Below, one piece after another: positions 47,516 through 57,191 of a DNA stretch of 64,000 nucleotides (positions are counted from its first letter, which is position 1; each line of letters starts with the position of its first letter). The position numbers were made by a program, and so were the translations under genes. Location of the stretch: positions 124,001 to 188,000 of the forward strand of contig OZ220707.1 of the NCBI GenBank assembly GCA_965116685.1, read 5' to 3'. Origin of the DNA: Bin80 sp965116685 (GTDB taxonomy: Bacteria; Bacteroidota; Rhodothermia; Rhodothermales; Bin80). The notes beneath the pieces were generated by a model. That model was given only the letters and a program-made list of their open reading frames with translations, had not been told where the DNA came from and searched no databases.

Positions 47516-49634
47516 CGCAAGTTTGCAAAATCGGCCGGATACTGACTGACCTCTTGCGTTAATTTAGAGATTTTCGTCCTCAATTGGGCCATTTCAGGGT
47601 CTAAATCGGCCATTTTTCGCACAAATTCGCCGTTTTTCTGGTATTTATTCCAAAATCTCTCAAAATAGTGGATTTTTACGGAACCTTTCCGCTCAGTCCC
47701 TGTAAAATCCCTCAAATCTACCCTTGGTTCATGTATATCCGGTCGAAATCTCGTACCCTGAAATCCGGGATCAAAGCCGACACCTTTTCCCTGGTGGAAT
47801 CCCATCGGGTGAATGGGATGTCCAAACAGCGTACCCTGCTCAATCTTGGCCAGGATTTCAGTATCCCCCAAGCACAATGGCGGACCCTGTCCCGACTCGT
47901 CATGGATGGCTTGCAGGGGTATGAACCGCTGCTTCTTGAAGATGAAGCACTCCGCAAAGCCAGTCAGAAAATCATCCAACGTCTCCAGGCCAAGGGCTAT
48001 GATCCAGACGATCCGCGGGATGATCGGGATTCCATTCTCACCTACGAGATTCATCACACCGATACGCGAACCGTTGGTGGAGAGCGTGTGGCGTTGCAGG
48101 CGTTGCATCGTTTGGGTTTCGCCGAGATTCTTCAAGATTTGCGCTTGAATGAAGATCAGATCCACTGGGCCACGGCGCTGGTCGTCGGACGGATGCTTTC
48201 CCCGGGAAGTGAACGGCAAACCCACGAATGGATGCGCGAGCGCTCGAGCATCTTGGAACTTCTCCGAGCAAAACTTCCGAGTGAGCGGTCGCTCTACGAT
48301 GTTGGAGACCTGCTGTACCGCCACCGCAAGTTGATCATGGATGGACTCTTTGGGGCCGCCAAGGAGCTGTTGGGATTTGGCGAAACGATTGGCTTTTATG
48401 ATCTGACGAATACCTTCTATACCGGTCGTCCCCAAGGGGCGTTACTGCAATATGGACGCAGTAAAGAGAAGCGATCGAATTATCCGCTGGTGACGTTAGC
48501 CCTGATCCTTGACGCATCCGGGTTTCCTCGCACCGTCCACATTCTTCCCGGCAATGCCAGTGAGCCCGGTACGCTGAAACAGGCGATTGCGCAGTTGGCT
48601 GGGGCCAAACCTACGGTCATCATGGACGCGGGCATTGCAACCGAGGCGAATCTGAGGTATTTGAAGGAGCAGGGGCTGGGTTGGATCTGTGTGGAGCGGG
48701 CCAAGACTCCACCGGTCCCCGAACGCGAGCCCGATCAAGTGTTTGAAACCAGTACGAAGACCCTGGTGCGTGCGTGGGCGATTGGGAAGGACGATCAAGA
48801 GCAACGTGTGTATCTGCATAGTGCGGCCCGGCAGGCCGTTAGTGATCAGATCCTTGAGACCAAGCGGGAGAAATTTGAAGATGCCATTGCACACCTGAAC
48901 GAGGGGCTTACCGTAAAGGGGCGAGCCAAGAGGTATGAGGTCATCCAAAAGAGGGTCGGGCGGTTGGTGGAGAAATATAAAAAGGTGGCGTACCAGTACG
49001 AGGTGAAGGTATGTCAGAAAAAGGACAGTCCGAATGCGCAATCCATTCGCATCCAGCGTCGGTCGGCCTTTGACGAATGCACGAATGCTTCGGGGGGCTA
49101 CATCGTGCGAACCAGTCACACCAAGTGGCCTTGCAAAAAGGTTGCACGCACCTACTGGAGATTGAACGAGATTGAACAAACCTTCCGTACCATCAAATCC
49201 GACCTCGGATTACGCCCCATTTACCATCGGAAGCAAGAGCGGATTGAGGCACATCTGTTCCTGTCGATCCTTGCCTTTCATACGGCTCACCTGATTCGGA
49301 GTCAACTGCGAATCCATCAGATTCATCAGAGTTGGGCAACGCTCAAAGTAACGCTCAACCACCAGAACCGGGTGACCACTGTACTCCCACAAAATAAAAC
49401 CCACTGTATCCTGCTCAAACAAGATGCAGACCTAAAACCATTCCAACGGAAGGTCTTCCAGGCGTTGGAACTCAACACCGGAAATTATACCCAACGAATC
49501 AAGGCGAAACGCCAAAAAAAAGAGGACGCTGACAGGTAAAAAAAGAACGGGAAAATAGCCCTTTTTGAGACCCCCCTGAAAAAATAGGGGGCAGCAGAAA
49601 TCCGCAAAAAAATCCACTACATTGCAAACTTGCG
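47516..49634 (+). mobile_element. Insertion sequence IS-B (IS1634-like, IS4 superfamily), complete
   Basis: A 2119-bp element with perfect 13-bp inverted repeats CGCAAGTTTGCAA (47516-47528 and, reversed, 49622-49634). It has a TTTA target duplication (47512-47515 and 49635-49638). It carries one long transposase gene. It is inserted antisense into the Avs-like gene, 1.1 kb from IS-A. A worn relative of its 3' end occurs at 58893-59031. Confidence 0.9.
47731..49539 (+). CDS. IS1634-family transposase of IS-B
   Basis: The ATG at 47731 gives 602 residues starting MYIRSKSRTLKSG, the usual N terminus of this group; the open frame begins at 47668. Catalytic motifs are IGFYDLTNTFYTG (first D), TVIMDAGIATEANL (second D) and IEQTFRTIKSDLGLRPIYHRKQERIEAHLFL. 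The last contains the E and the Y-R-E-K style signature of the IS4 superfamily. HTAHLIRSQL follows. No disruption is seen, so the element may be active. Confidence 0.92.
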   Translation: MYIRSKSRTLKSGIKADTFSLVESHRVNGMSKQRTLLNLGQDFSIPQAQWRTLSRLVMDGLQGYEPLLLEDEALRKASQKIIQRLQAKGYDPDDPRDDRDSILTYEIHHTDTRTVGGERVALQALHRLGFAEILQDLRLNEDQIHWATALVVGRMLSPGSERQTHEWMRERSSILELLRAKLPSERSLYDVGDLLYRHRKLIMDGLFGAAKELLGFGETIGFYDLTNTFYTGRPQGALLQYGRSKEKRSNYPLVTLALILDASGFPRTVHILPGNASEPGTLKQAIAQLAGAKPTVIMDAGIATEANLRYLKEQGLGWICVERAKTPPVPEREPDQVFETSTKTLVRAWAIGKDDQEQRVYLHSAARQAVSDQILETKREKFEDAIAHLNEGLTVKGRAKRYEVIQKRVGRLVEKYKKVAYQYEVKVCQKKDSPNAQSIRIQRRSAFDECTNASGGYIVRTSHTKWPCKKVARTYWRLNEIEQTFRTIKSDLGLRPIYHRKQERIEAHLFLSILAFHTAHLIRSQLRIHQIHQSWATLKVTLNHQNRVTTVLPQNKTHCILLKQDADLKPFQRKVFQALELNTGNYTQRIKAKRQKKEDADR

Positions 49635-50182
49635 TTTATGGAATCTGGGCACCGCTCACTTTCCAAATATTTTCGAATTGGGGTAACATCTCTGCTTCCA
49701 CTGGCGGCTTTATGCCAATACTTGAGCCCTTTCATTCCATCAAAAGATGTGGACGCGTTCCTTTCAAGACCTATGGGCATAGTTGTATAAAATCGGAGAT
49801 AAACATCGTGATCAGGATTTCTCTTTTGTAGATCAATGAATGAGATGATCGCATCTTTTACCTCCCTACGGTTTAGTGTCACCTTGGCCGAAGTGGCGGA
49901 TTGTTTTACTTGCACTGCTTTCAGAGATTGATTTGCTATCCGAGATTGATTTGCTATCAGGGCATAATCCTCTGCTACCTCAAGATATATTCTTTGAGAA
50001 GGCTGAAGGCGAATCCAAGCAAGAGCTGTAACCCAAATCTGGTAGGCGTAGCCCCGAAGAGCTTGGACAGCTTGCCTCTTATGATCGGCCTTAGGTGGGG
50101 CTGATATATCGTCTGGAAGTCGAAAAGAGGCGAAATTCTGCATCTCAAAAATTTCACTGGTCATTGGTCCACTGAGTATCAC
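49635..50182 (-). pseudogene. Avs-like STAND gene, fragment 1 (N-terminal Cap4/DUF4297-like nuclease), cut off by IS-B
   Basis: The 5' part of the interrupted gene, ~182 residues from a GTG at 50182 (ATG at 50164 is an alternative). It matches the DUF4297/Cap4 dsDNA-endonuclease pattern: ALRGYAYQIWVTALAWI, then IYLEVAEDYALI and LKAVQVKQSA, the E...QxK arrangement of a PD-(D/E)xK-like active site. It then runs into IS-B. Between the acidic and QVK motifs there is an 18-bp tandem duplication (49924-49959), repeating ANQS. The gene begins ~190 bp after the methyltransferase stop on the same strand, suggesting one defence operon. Confidence 0.72.
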
Positions 50183-50372
50183 GTCGCTTGGGGATGAGAT
50201 CCCCCAGGACTACTCAACCTTAACACCCAAGTGCATCAACGATAGAAAGGGAAGAGTAGTTAAAACACCTCTCAAGTCACCTTTTCAGACATTCGATTGC
50301 CGACCAGAGATCTAAACTTAGATGCAAGACTGCAAAACCCTTGAGGCATATTGACTGCTAGCTTCTGATAAA

Positions 50373-53300
50373 TTAATGGGGATTTCTATGAGCGGTCCGC
50401 ACAAAAGCCTCAGGCCAACCCCCATGTGCCTCAATGGTGTTGTCAATCATAGTCATAATCGGAATAGTTTCTTTCAGAGCAGCAATAATCTTTAAGTAAT
50501 GGGCGATGTCATCATCTGTAAGTATACGCCCCTTACGATAGTTGAGCCATTTCTGGCACACCTGATAGCTGCCGATGTAGAAATCCCATACTTCCTCGGG
50601 CACACCATGGAATCCAAACGTGCCACGCCTCGTCGCACGGTATCCCTTGCGGGCAATGACTTTGCTGGCATTGAGCCAAATCGTTCCGTTTAACCAGCCA
50701 ACCTTTCCAATCTTGCTGTTTCTAGAACCGGAGTAAGTACTGATAGGATCACATAGTTTTTGAGATTCGAGCAAATGGAGGGCTAATAGGTCATGCCCCG
50801 CTGTGACAAGGCCCCGAAAGAGGTCGATGCTTTGGGGCAGAGGCACACGGGGGAAATCAAGTCTGAGTAGAGTTTTATATCGTTTACGATAGCCAGTACT
50901 GTGGAAAATAGCGTAGATCCAAGCGAGAACATCTTCGGGACCGAATGTATTGTGGAGGTCGCCAAGCCCGTCCTCAACTAAATCAAGTCCAATGGCTTTT
51001 CCGAAAGCTTTTTTGAGCTCTGAATCTATATTTGGCACTCGATCGTACCCCTGTACCTCCCCTGAAACTATTTTTTCCTGAAATGTATACAGAGGGAACA
51101 GATAGTTCGTTTCCTTTGTCTTGTTCGAGATTGCACACGATTCAATCATCGTTCGTGTAATACCTGAATTTCTCCATTCAACTCCGACTTGCGACTGTTG
51201 ACGACAGGAGATCAAACCAAGATTCTCGTCTATTTTCATATGACGCATCACTTTAGGGCGAGGCCTACAAATGAAACCCCGTGATTTACCGGTGTAGTAT
51301 GTAAAACGGGTGTCAAATGGACGGTACAAAATGGGGCTCACTTGCCCTTTACCACTACTTATGTCTTTTTGGGCCAATTCTACTTTCCAATCCCTAGAAT
51401 CTTTACCAAGTTCATAATGCTTCCGAGCTTCTTCAGTCTCACGGTCTGCGAAGTCTTTCACGACGCGTGTTATTTCCTCTTCTGTAAACTGAATCGTGAG
51501 TTTATCACGGGCGGTTACGATCCCAACCGAATTGATCGGGAAAATATCATTCAAACGCCAGCCAGACTCGTATTCAGCCCAGAGATGTTCGTCACGCGGA
51601 GCGAACAGCCAAAGCGGCGGCTTTGGTGATAGAGTTGTCCAATCTGTGGCATTAATGGTGTTGTCTTCAAGCCAATCGTATTTTCCGATTCCATTAGCCT
51701 GTTCCCGCTTGCCCCAGAGGTCAAAACGATTATGTTGCTTCCCATTTCCCTGACCAGACTTCACGAATAGTCCTATGGCCACACCTTGTTGAATGTCAAA
51801 CACGTTCTCGTCTTTGCCACCGTCTGGTGAACGCTCTTTCTTTTTGGTGTTACCATGCAAGTCAAGCAGATACTGAATTGGGAAAGTAGCTATCAAGCTC
51901 TCCCGCATGCCGCGAAAAGTCGGATTATCCAAATAGCCATGGTTGGTTACGAAGCCGACAATTCCTTGCCCTGTTCGTTCAATCTGCCAGTGAGCAAAGC
52001 GAGTGAATTTCACGTAATCGTCATTGAGCCATTTTGGATTACGCTCATTGAGTGGTCTGCCGTTGACACTAAAATAATTTTCCACACTCCGCTTCCCTGA
52101 ATTACCTCGAAGTAATTCCCGAATCCAGTCGCTTCTGTTGGCGGAATACCCCGAATAGGGCGGATTGCCCAGTATGACTGTGAATCGTGACTCACGTTTT
52201 ATTCTATCTACTTCCAATGCTTCGTTTTCTAATGCTGGAATAGGAAGGTCAATAGATAATTGAGATGTATGACTTCTCGCAGGTTGTAGGGTATTAGTCA
52301 GGTATATTCGTGCACGTTCATCGCTACTAAAGCGGTAGCCAGTTTCGTAGAGCTTCAGACTGATCTTATAGTGAGCAATGACATAGGGAGCCATCAGAAG
52401 CTCGTAGCCATACAGGCGTGGTAGCAGGTGTTTGGGTACGTATTCATTCCACAGCATCCCAATTCGTTGTTCACTATGACCTTTATCTTGCCATTTTTTT
52501 TCCAGAGTCCTGTAGATCAGGTCAATTACCTCCACTAGAAAGGTGCCCGTGCCTACGGCAGGATCAAGGATTTTCACGAAATCCGCTTCGGCCGAAATAC
52601 CGGTCGGAATCTTTATCTCCTTTATCCGTCGCGTTACATCACCCCAAGAACTGGCATCCGCTAATCCATCCACCAGTCCAAATTCGTCGCGAAGCAAAGT
52701 ATCAATGGAACGTACGATATAAGAAACCACTGGGCGTGGGGTGTAAAAAACTCCGCGCTTCACCTTTTCCCCCTTATCATAATCTGCGAGAAAGTTCTCA
52801 TAGAAGTGGATTACCGGGTCTTCACGTGGATTTCGATCTCCAAAGTCACGAACGACAGATTCCATGTCAGTCTTGCTTAGAAATTCCTCAACCTCAACTA
52901 CTCCGAGCTCATCGAAATTAGTGACTCCTTGCCTAGAACTGATCTCGAGAAAAACAGACATGAGATCGCTCAGAAGCGGGTTCGTCCGCATATGACTGGC
53001 TAAGTCGGCAGACCCGTTCTGCTTTGGGTCAGTGATGCGAGCCGAGAGGATACCATACGTGATGGTTTGAGCGACCATATCTGCAAAACTATCGCTATCA
53101 ATATCACGTAACAGAGCCTTCTGAAAGCTCTTCAAAAGCTTGGTGATATGGCCGTCCTCAGTTTCTATTTCAAGCGCTTTAATAATCCGTTTCCGTATTT
53201 TCTGGGCGAGTTCCGCCAGACGAGCGGAAAGCTCCTTAGATGTATTAATGATCTGTCCATGACCAATCGTAAAAGCACTACTCCATTGTTTATGCCAAGC

Positions 53301-53828
53301 GTCCTGATTGCCGTCTTCAGGCCATGCGAGATGTTCTGTTAGTTGCTGGGCAACGTGATCCAAATGCAATGCGGTATCTCGTTCTTCCCAGTCAATCACC
53401 TTAAGGGCGGGCAACCCTTCATTTTGAGAAGTAAAATGTGCGAGGCTAATTCGTCTCTGGTCATTTTGGCCGTAATTTGAAATAAATAGTAGGTCTTCAA
53501 TTTCCCACTTGTTCCGTTTCCTGTTTGCAAAATAACTGAGAATTCTTCGCAATGCTACAACAGGAAGGTATTTGGGCTCAAATTTGACAAAGACGATCCC
53601 CCAGGGTTGATTTGCTTCGAGTGGTCGCAGGCGCTTGATCTCTTGAATTTTGGCTGCGTTCTTAGCGTCAATTCCTAATGCCTCGGGAGTATATTCAAAA
53701 AATTCTTCATCAAAATTCTCCGTGTTAATCGGCCAGTCCATCTCGTCACGCAGGTACTCGACAAGTTGGTCAAACTCTCGGATGTTAGCTAGCCATGTGC
53801 GATGCTCTCTCTCCATTCGCTTAACCAT
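50373..53828 (-). CDS. Large adenine-specific DNA methyltransferase resembling type ISP enzymes
   Basis: An 1151-residue protein. Residues ~1-210 are an unassigned N-terminal domain. A helical region follows, with GVFYTPRPVVSYIVRSID at ~359, a hallmark of gamma-class N6-adenine methyltransferases. SAM motif I is DPAVGTGTF (~422-430) and the catalytic motif IV is VILGNPPYSG (NPPY at 555-558). The C terminus resembles the type ISP specificity domain: RPFDTRFTYYTGKSRGF, FPRVPLP and WLNYRKGRILTDDDI. It would mark host DNA, or methylate as part of a restriction/defence complex (inference). It overlaps the upstream helicase gene by 8 nt. I do not see a confident nuclease motif in it. Confidence 0.85.
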   Translation of the reverse strand: MVKRMEREHRTWLANIREFDQLVEYLRDEMDWPINTENFDEEFFEYTPEALGIDAKNAAKIQEIKRLRPLEANQPWGIVFVKFEPKYLPVVALRRILSYFANRKRNKWEIEDLLFISNYGQNDQRRISLAHFTSQNEGLPALKVIDWEERDTALHLDHVAQQLTEHLAWPEDGNQDAWHKQWSSAFTIGHGQIINTSKELSARLAELAQKIRKRIIKALEIETEDGHITKLLKSFQKALLRDIDSDSFADMVAQTITYGILSARITDPKQNGSADLASHMRTNPLLSDLMSVFLEISSRQGVTNFDELGVVEVEEFLSKTDMESVVRDFGDRNPREDPVIHFYENFLADYDKGEKVKRGVFYTPRPVVSYIVRSIDTLLRDEFGLVDGLADASSWGDVTRRIKEIKIPTGISAEADFVKILDPAVGTGTFLVEVIDLIYRTLEKKWQDKGHSEQRIGMLWNEYVPKHLLPRLYGYELLMAPYVIAHYKISLKLYETGYRFSSDERARIYLTNTLQPARSHTSQLSIDLPIPALENEALEVDRIKRESRFTVILGNPPYSGYSANRSDWIRELLRGNSGKRSVENYFSVNGRPLNERNPKWLNDDYVKFTRFAHWQIERTGQGIVGFVTNHGYLDNPTFRGMRESLIATFPIQYLLDLHGNTKKKERSPDGGKDENVFDIQQGVAIGLFVKSGQGNGKQHNRFDLWGKREQANGIGKYDWLEDNTINATDWTTLSPKPPLWLFAPRDEHLWAEYESGWRLNDIFPINSVGIVTARDKLTIQFTEEEITRVVKDFADRETEEARKHYELGKDSRDWKVELAQKDISSGKGQVSPILYRPFDTRFTYYTGKSRGFICRPRPKVMRHMKIDENLGLISCRQQSQVGVEWRNSGITRTMIESCAISNKTKETNYLFPLYTFQEKIVSGEVQGYDRVPNIDSELKKAFGKAIGLDLVEDGLGDLHNTFGPEDVLAWIYAIFHSTGYRKRYKTLLRLDFPRVPLPQSIDLFRGLVTAGHDLLALHLLESQKLCDPISTYSGSRNSKIGKVGWLNGTIWLNASKVIARKGYRATRRGTFGFHGVPEEVWDFYIGSYQVCQKWLNYRKGRILTDDDIAHYLKIIAALKETIPIMTMIDNTIEAHGGWPEAFVRTAHRNPH

Positions 53829-56800
53829 CGTTTAATTCCATCCAACAACGTAACTTTGGCTTAATTCCGGTAGGGGCATCTACACGCTCAAGGTAGGTAT
53901 TCTTGATATGTCGTTCAATCTTACTGCGTATCTGAACTAGTTGCTCCTGTTCAATTCTGCATTTTCGTGGGGTGCGTGGACGGGAGCGTATACTATTGAT
54001 AATCTCCTCTGGTTTATCAAGGATTGCTTCGCTGTTTAAATCATAGAGGTACCAACGGGTGATCCCCGCCTCTTCGGTGAATTCATCTTTATCCTTGTCC
54101 AAAGCCGGGAGTGAGTAACAAAAAAATACTTCTGATCGGCGACTTGCAGCGTGTTTCCTTCCACTAAAGATGGCACTTGGAAAATTGCTGAGACTCTTCT
54201 CAAGATCTAGATCTGACTGAAGCAGTTTTTGGTATTCCAGATGCATCTTCTCTATTGAAGTCTTGGTGCCTTCGTATTCCGAGGTAAACTCATTCCAGAT
54301 TTTCAAGTCATCATACTTGTCGTCGGGATGAAGTAGCTTGCCTCCTTCAATGCCGAGAGTCTCTGAAATAAGCAGAGTCTTCTGTGTGACCTTTCTATAG
54401 AGCGAAAGAATTTGGTTCAGTTCATCCGGGGGTAAAAAATTCCAGAATACTACCTTGCCGCGAGAAGCAGCCATCCCTGGAAGGTCGGTAGCCAGCCTTT
54501 GTTCAATTTCTGGATTCATGCGCCGGTCCACCCGGCCAATCCGCTGCATCAGGCGCACAGGATTCCAGTGGATGTCATAGTTTATGAGCCTAGAGGCATC
54601 CTGAAGGTTCAATCCTTCGGAAAGAACATCTGTTGAGATCAGAATGCGGATCTCGTCCAGTTTCTGCGTCCCCAATTCCGAAACCGAGAAGCCGTTGTAG
54701 TAAGGTGAGAATCGTTTGATCACATCTGCCCGATTTCGCTTGCTAGCGCTGTCTACTTGCTCAACACGCTCGATTCCCGCCTCACAGAGGCGAGCTTTCA
54801 AGTAGCGTGCAGTGTCGGCGAACTCCGTGAAAATAAGCACTTTTTGCCCACCTAATTCTTTTGACTTGAGCAGGCGAATCAGTTTCTGAAGCTTGTCGTC
54901 GTGCTTTGGTTGAAATTTTCGCGCCTCGTCAAGAAATCGCACAATCTGACGAAGATCCGCGATAGTTTCAGAAATCATCCCCTCAACATCATACTCAGAT
55001 CGGTCAAGGCGTTCAACTTTATCAAGTAACTCTTGGGGAATTATGTCCTCGTCCTCCATCTCCTTCCCAGATTCTTCCCAGATTTCCAACTGCCGTGCAG
55101 CACCGTAACCCAGAACTTCAGCATTTTCGGCCATCCAGTGCTCTAGCAATCTCTTTTCTTGATTGGTTTCACAGTGCACCCGCATAAATGCTAAAAGTTT
55201 TTGAAGCAACCGATTACATGAAATCTCAAACGCTATGACGGAACTCTCGAATCTTTTCAGAAAGTTTGTCCGAATCAGACCGACGACCTGCTTTTGGCGA
55301 TTCTCTTCGAAAGGATCAATCTTCCTGTCAGGGCCAATATACCAATGGAAAGGATAGTACATCGCGAGCGTGAAGAGTGGGTTTTCCCTTGCGAAAGCTG
55401 TTTCAAGAATGTCAAGCATTTCACCGTACGTCTTACGGATGGAGTATTTCGCAACGCGTGGCGCTTGCCTCTTGGGAAATAAGGCGGCGTCGCCATACTC
55501 ACGTTCCTGGCTCTCACGGGCGTACGCTCGACTACGTTGGACCACGAGTTGACGAAAAATCTCCTGACTGGAAAGAACTTCCTGGGCCTCCGTCAAATGT
55601 TCAGTGGCGTCAACCGTCTCCTGCCCAACTCGGTCACGGAGTTCCCTTTCCATTATGTTGAAGTGAGATCGCAGATGATTCACGCCCACAGTTCGGGAGA
55701 AGTAGGCCTCATCTCGTCGGGTAAACAATTCCATCATATGACGGAAATCGCTAAGTCGGTTGTTGATTGGGGTTGCGGTCAGCAGAAAAACCGTCTTTGG
55801 ACGAATGGTTTGGTCAAGAAGGTCGTACAACTGATAATACCGAGATGGATTTCGTCCAGCATCATCACCACGTCTACCAGGATTACGGAAGTAATGTGCT
55901 TCGTCAATGATCACGACATCGGCAAGCTCGGCGATGCGCTGAAATCGTTCGGGGAAATCTCCCGTCCGGCCGAGATCCGTATGACTGAAGACTGCGAGAT
56001 TACTAAAATCTGCACTGCCTCCGATTCCGCCTATGTGATTGAGATACTTCCTTAGGCTTGGTTCCCAAACCCCTTCTCTCACCGCCTTCGGGGCAAACAG
56101 AACGACACGCTTGCCGTCATGCAAGGTCAGCCTCTCAATCAGCATGAGACCTACAAAAGTTTTACCAAGCCCGACGGCATCACAGAGAAAGGCACCGCCA
56201 TGCTGTCGGGCAATCTTCATAAGTGTCCAATAGGCCTCTTTCTGGTACCGGTCCAAAATCTCGAACATCTCTGACTTCGTCTCATCCCACTCGGTTGCAG
56301 TCAATTCGTGCCCGCGGAAGAACTCCTGTAATGCTTTTGCATAGATATCGAAAGGCGAATAGAGACGCGTATGTCGTTCGACGGTCTCTATGACTGTATC
56401 GGTCACATTTACCGCTTCCTCCCAATACGCATCAAACCATTCCTGAAGCTGTGCCACTTCTCGCGCACTCTGAATCTGCACGTTCAGTTCAATGTTCTTT
56501 GTGAGTCCCGGCCGCGTGAAATTACTGGACCCAACAAGTGCCTGCGCACCGACCACTTCAATCTTTGCATGCGTGATATAGGCCTTTGCGTGAAATTTCT
56601 CCTTGTTATAAATCCGGCATTCAATCCTACCCGTACGCAACGCCTCCAAGATTCCCGGTACTCCCCGCAGAAAAGGATTTTCATCCTTTTCTGCTTCAAT
56701 TCTGTCTTCCAATTCATTAAGTGCCCGCTTACGTACAGCCTCAAGAATTGCTCTGCGGGTGCGGTGCGTGGTTTCCGCTCCCATGAGTACACGAATCCTA

Positions 56801-56982
56801 TCAAGCTTCTGCCACTTGCCATCAAGGGCTAGAAGAGCTCCAATTTCAAAATATCCCGTTGCAATATCGAACGATTTAGCAATCGTGCACCATTCCGTAA
56901 GGTACCGCAACCCAGTCCACCCCTCCACGCTGTTATCAACAATGAAGAGCTCATGACCACGACGAGGCAATGTATTCTTCAT
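53821..56982 (-). CDS. PLD nuclease-like domain fused to SNF2/HepA-type helicase
   Basis: A 1053-residue protein. Residues ~10-200 are a phospholipase-D-like domain with one HxK motif (KFHAKAYI, ~129-136) and GSSNFTRPGL (~151-160). An SNF2/RapA-like helicase follows: Walker A DAVGLGKT (268-275), DEAH (360-363), LLTATPINN, and the C-terminal STDVLSEGLNLQDA ... QRIGRVDRRMNP. PLD-SNF2 proteins of this kind occur in defence islands next to DNA methyltransferases; the PLD half could cut DNA while the motor translocates (inference). It is the first gene of the minus-strand defence operon and overlaps the methyltransferase by 8 nt. It shares the helicase-plus-methylase theme with DISARM class 1, but no drmA, drmB or drmC is present. 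Confidence 0.87.
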   Translation of the reverse strand: MKNTLPRRGHELFIVDNSVEGWTGLRYLTEWCTIAKSFDIATGYFEIGALLALDGKWQKLDRIRVLMGAETTHRTRRAILEAVRKRALNELEDRIEAEKDENPFLRGVPGILEALRTGRIECRIYNKEKFHAKAYITHAKIEVVGAQALVGSSNFTRPGLTKNIELNVQIQSAREVAQLQEWFDAYWEEAVNVTDTVIETVERHTRLYSPFDIYAKALQEFFRGHELTATEWDETKSEMFEILDRYQKEAYWTLMKIARQHGGAFLCDAVGLGKTFVGLMLIERLTLHDGKRVVLFAPKAVREGVWEPSLRKYLNHIGGIGGSADFSNLAVFSHTDLGRTGDFPERFQRIAELADVVIIDEAHYFRNPGRRGDDAGRNPSRYYQLYDLLDQTIRPKTVFLLTATPINNRLSDFRHMMELFTRRDEAYFSRTVGVNHLRSHFNIMERELRDRVGQETVDATEHLTEAQEVLSSQEIFRQLVVQRSRAYARESQEREYGDAALFPKRQAPRVAKYSIRKTYGEMLDILETAFARENPLFTLAMYYPFHWYIGPDRKIDPFEENRQKQVVGLIRTNFLKRFESSVIAFEISCNRLLQKLLAFMRVHCETNQEKRLLEHWMAENAEVLGYGAARQLEIWEESGKEMEDEDIIPQELLDKVERLDRSEYDVEGMISETIADLRQIVRFLDEARKFQPKHDDKLQKLIRLLKSKELGGQKVLIFTEFADTARYLKARLCEAGIERVEQVDSASKRNRADVIKRFSPYYNGFSVSELGTQKLDEIRILISTDVLSEGLNLQDASRLINYDIHWNPVRLMQRIGRVDRRMNPEIEQRLATDLPGMAASRGKVVFWNFLPPDELNQILSLYRKVTQKTLLISETLGIEGGKLLHPDDKYDDLKIWNEFTSEYEGTKTSIEKMHLEYQKLLQSDLDLEKSLSNFPSAIFSGRKHAASRRSEVFFCYSLPALDKDKDEFTEEAGITRWYLYDLNSEAILDKPEEIINSIRSRPRTPRKCRIEQEQLVQIRSKIERHIKNTYLERVDAPTGIKPKLRCWMELNDG

Positions 56983-57191
56983 GACTAAAGAACCTTAGAT
57001 CTTAATAATAGGGTTGTTTGAATTGATTGACCGGATGGTCACGGTCTTTTCTGGAGACTGACTCTATCTCTGACTTAAACGCGAACGGTGATATAACATA
57101 GTGAATTATAGACCCGTAACCTACAATTTAAAATGATTGGACGCCATCTCTCACCAATCGGATCGTTCGGGTCTAATTCGACCACACTTTA

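Noticed and set aside
47488..48435. A 315-codon minus-strand frame antisense to the IS-B transposase
   Set aside because: It lies opposite a clearly real transposase gene, has no family motif, and its end falls in fragment 2 of the STAND gene; it is a shadow frame.
50373..56982. Calling the helicase/methyltransferase pair DISARM or BREX
   Set aside because: None of drmA, drmB, drmC, brxC/pglY or pglZ is present nearby, and the PLD domain is fused to the helicase, so a named system cannot be assigned.
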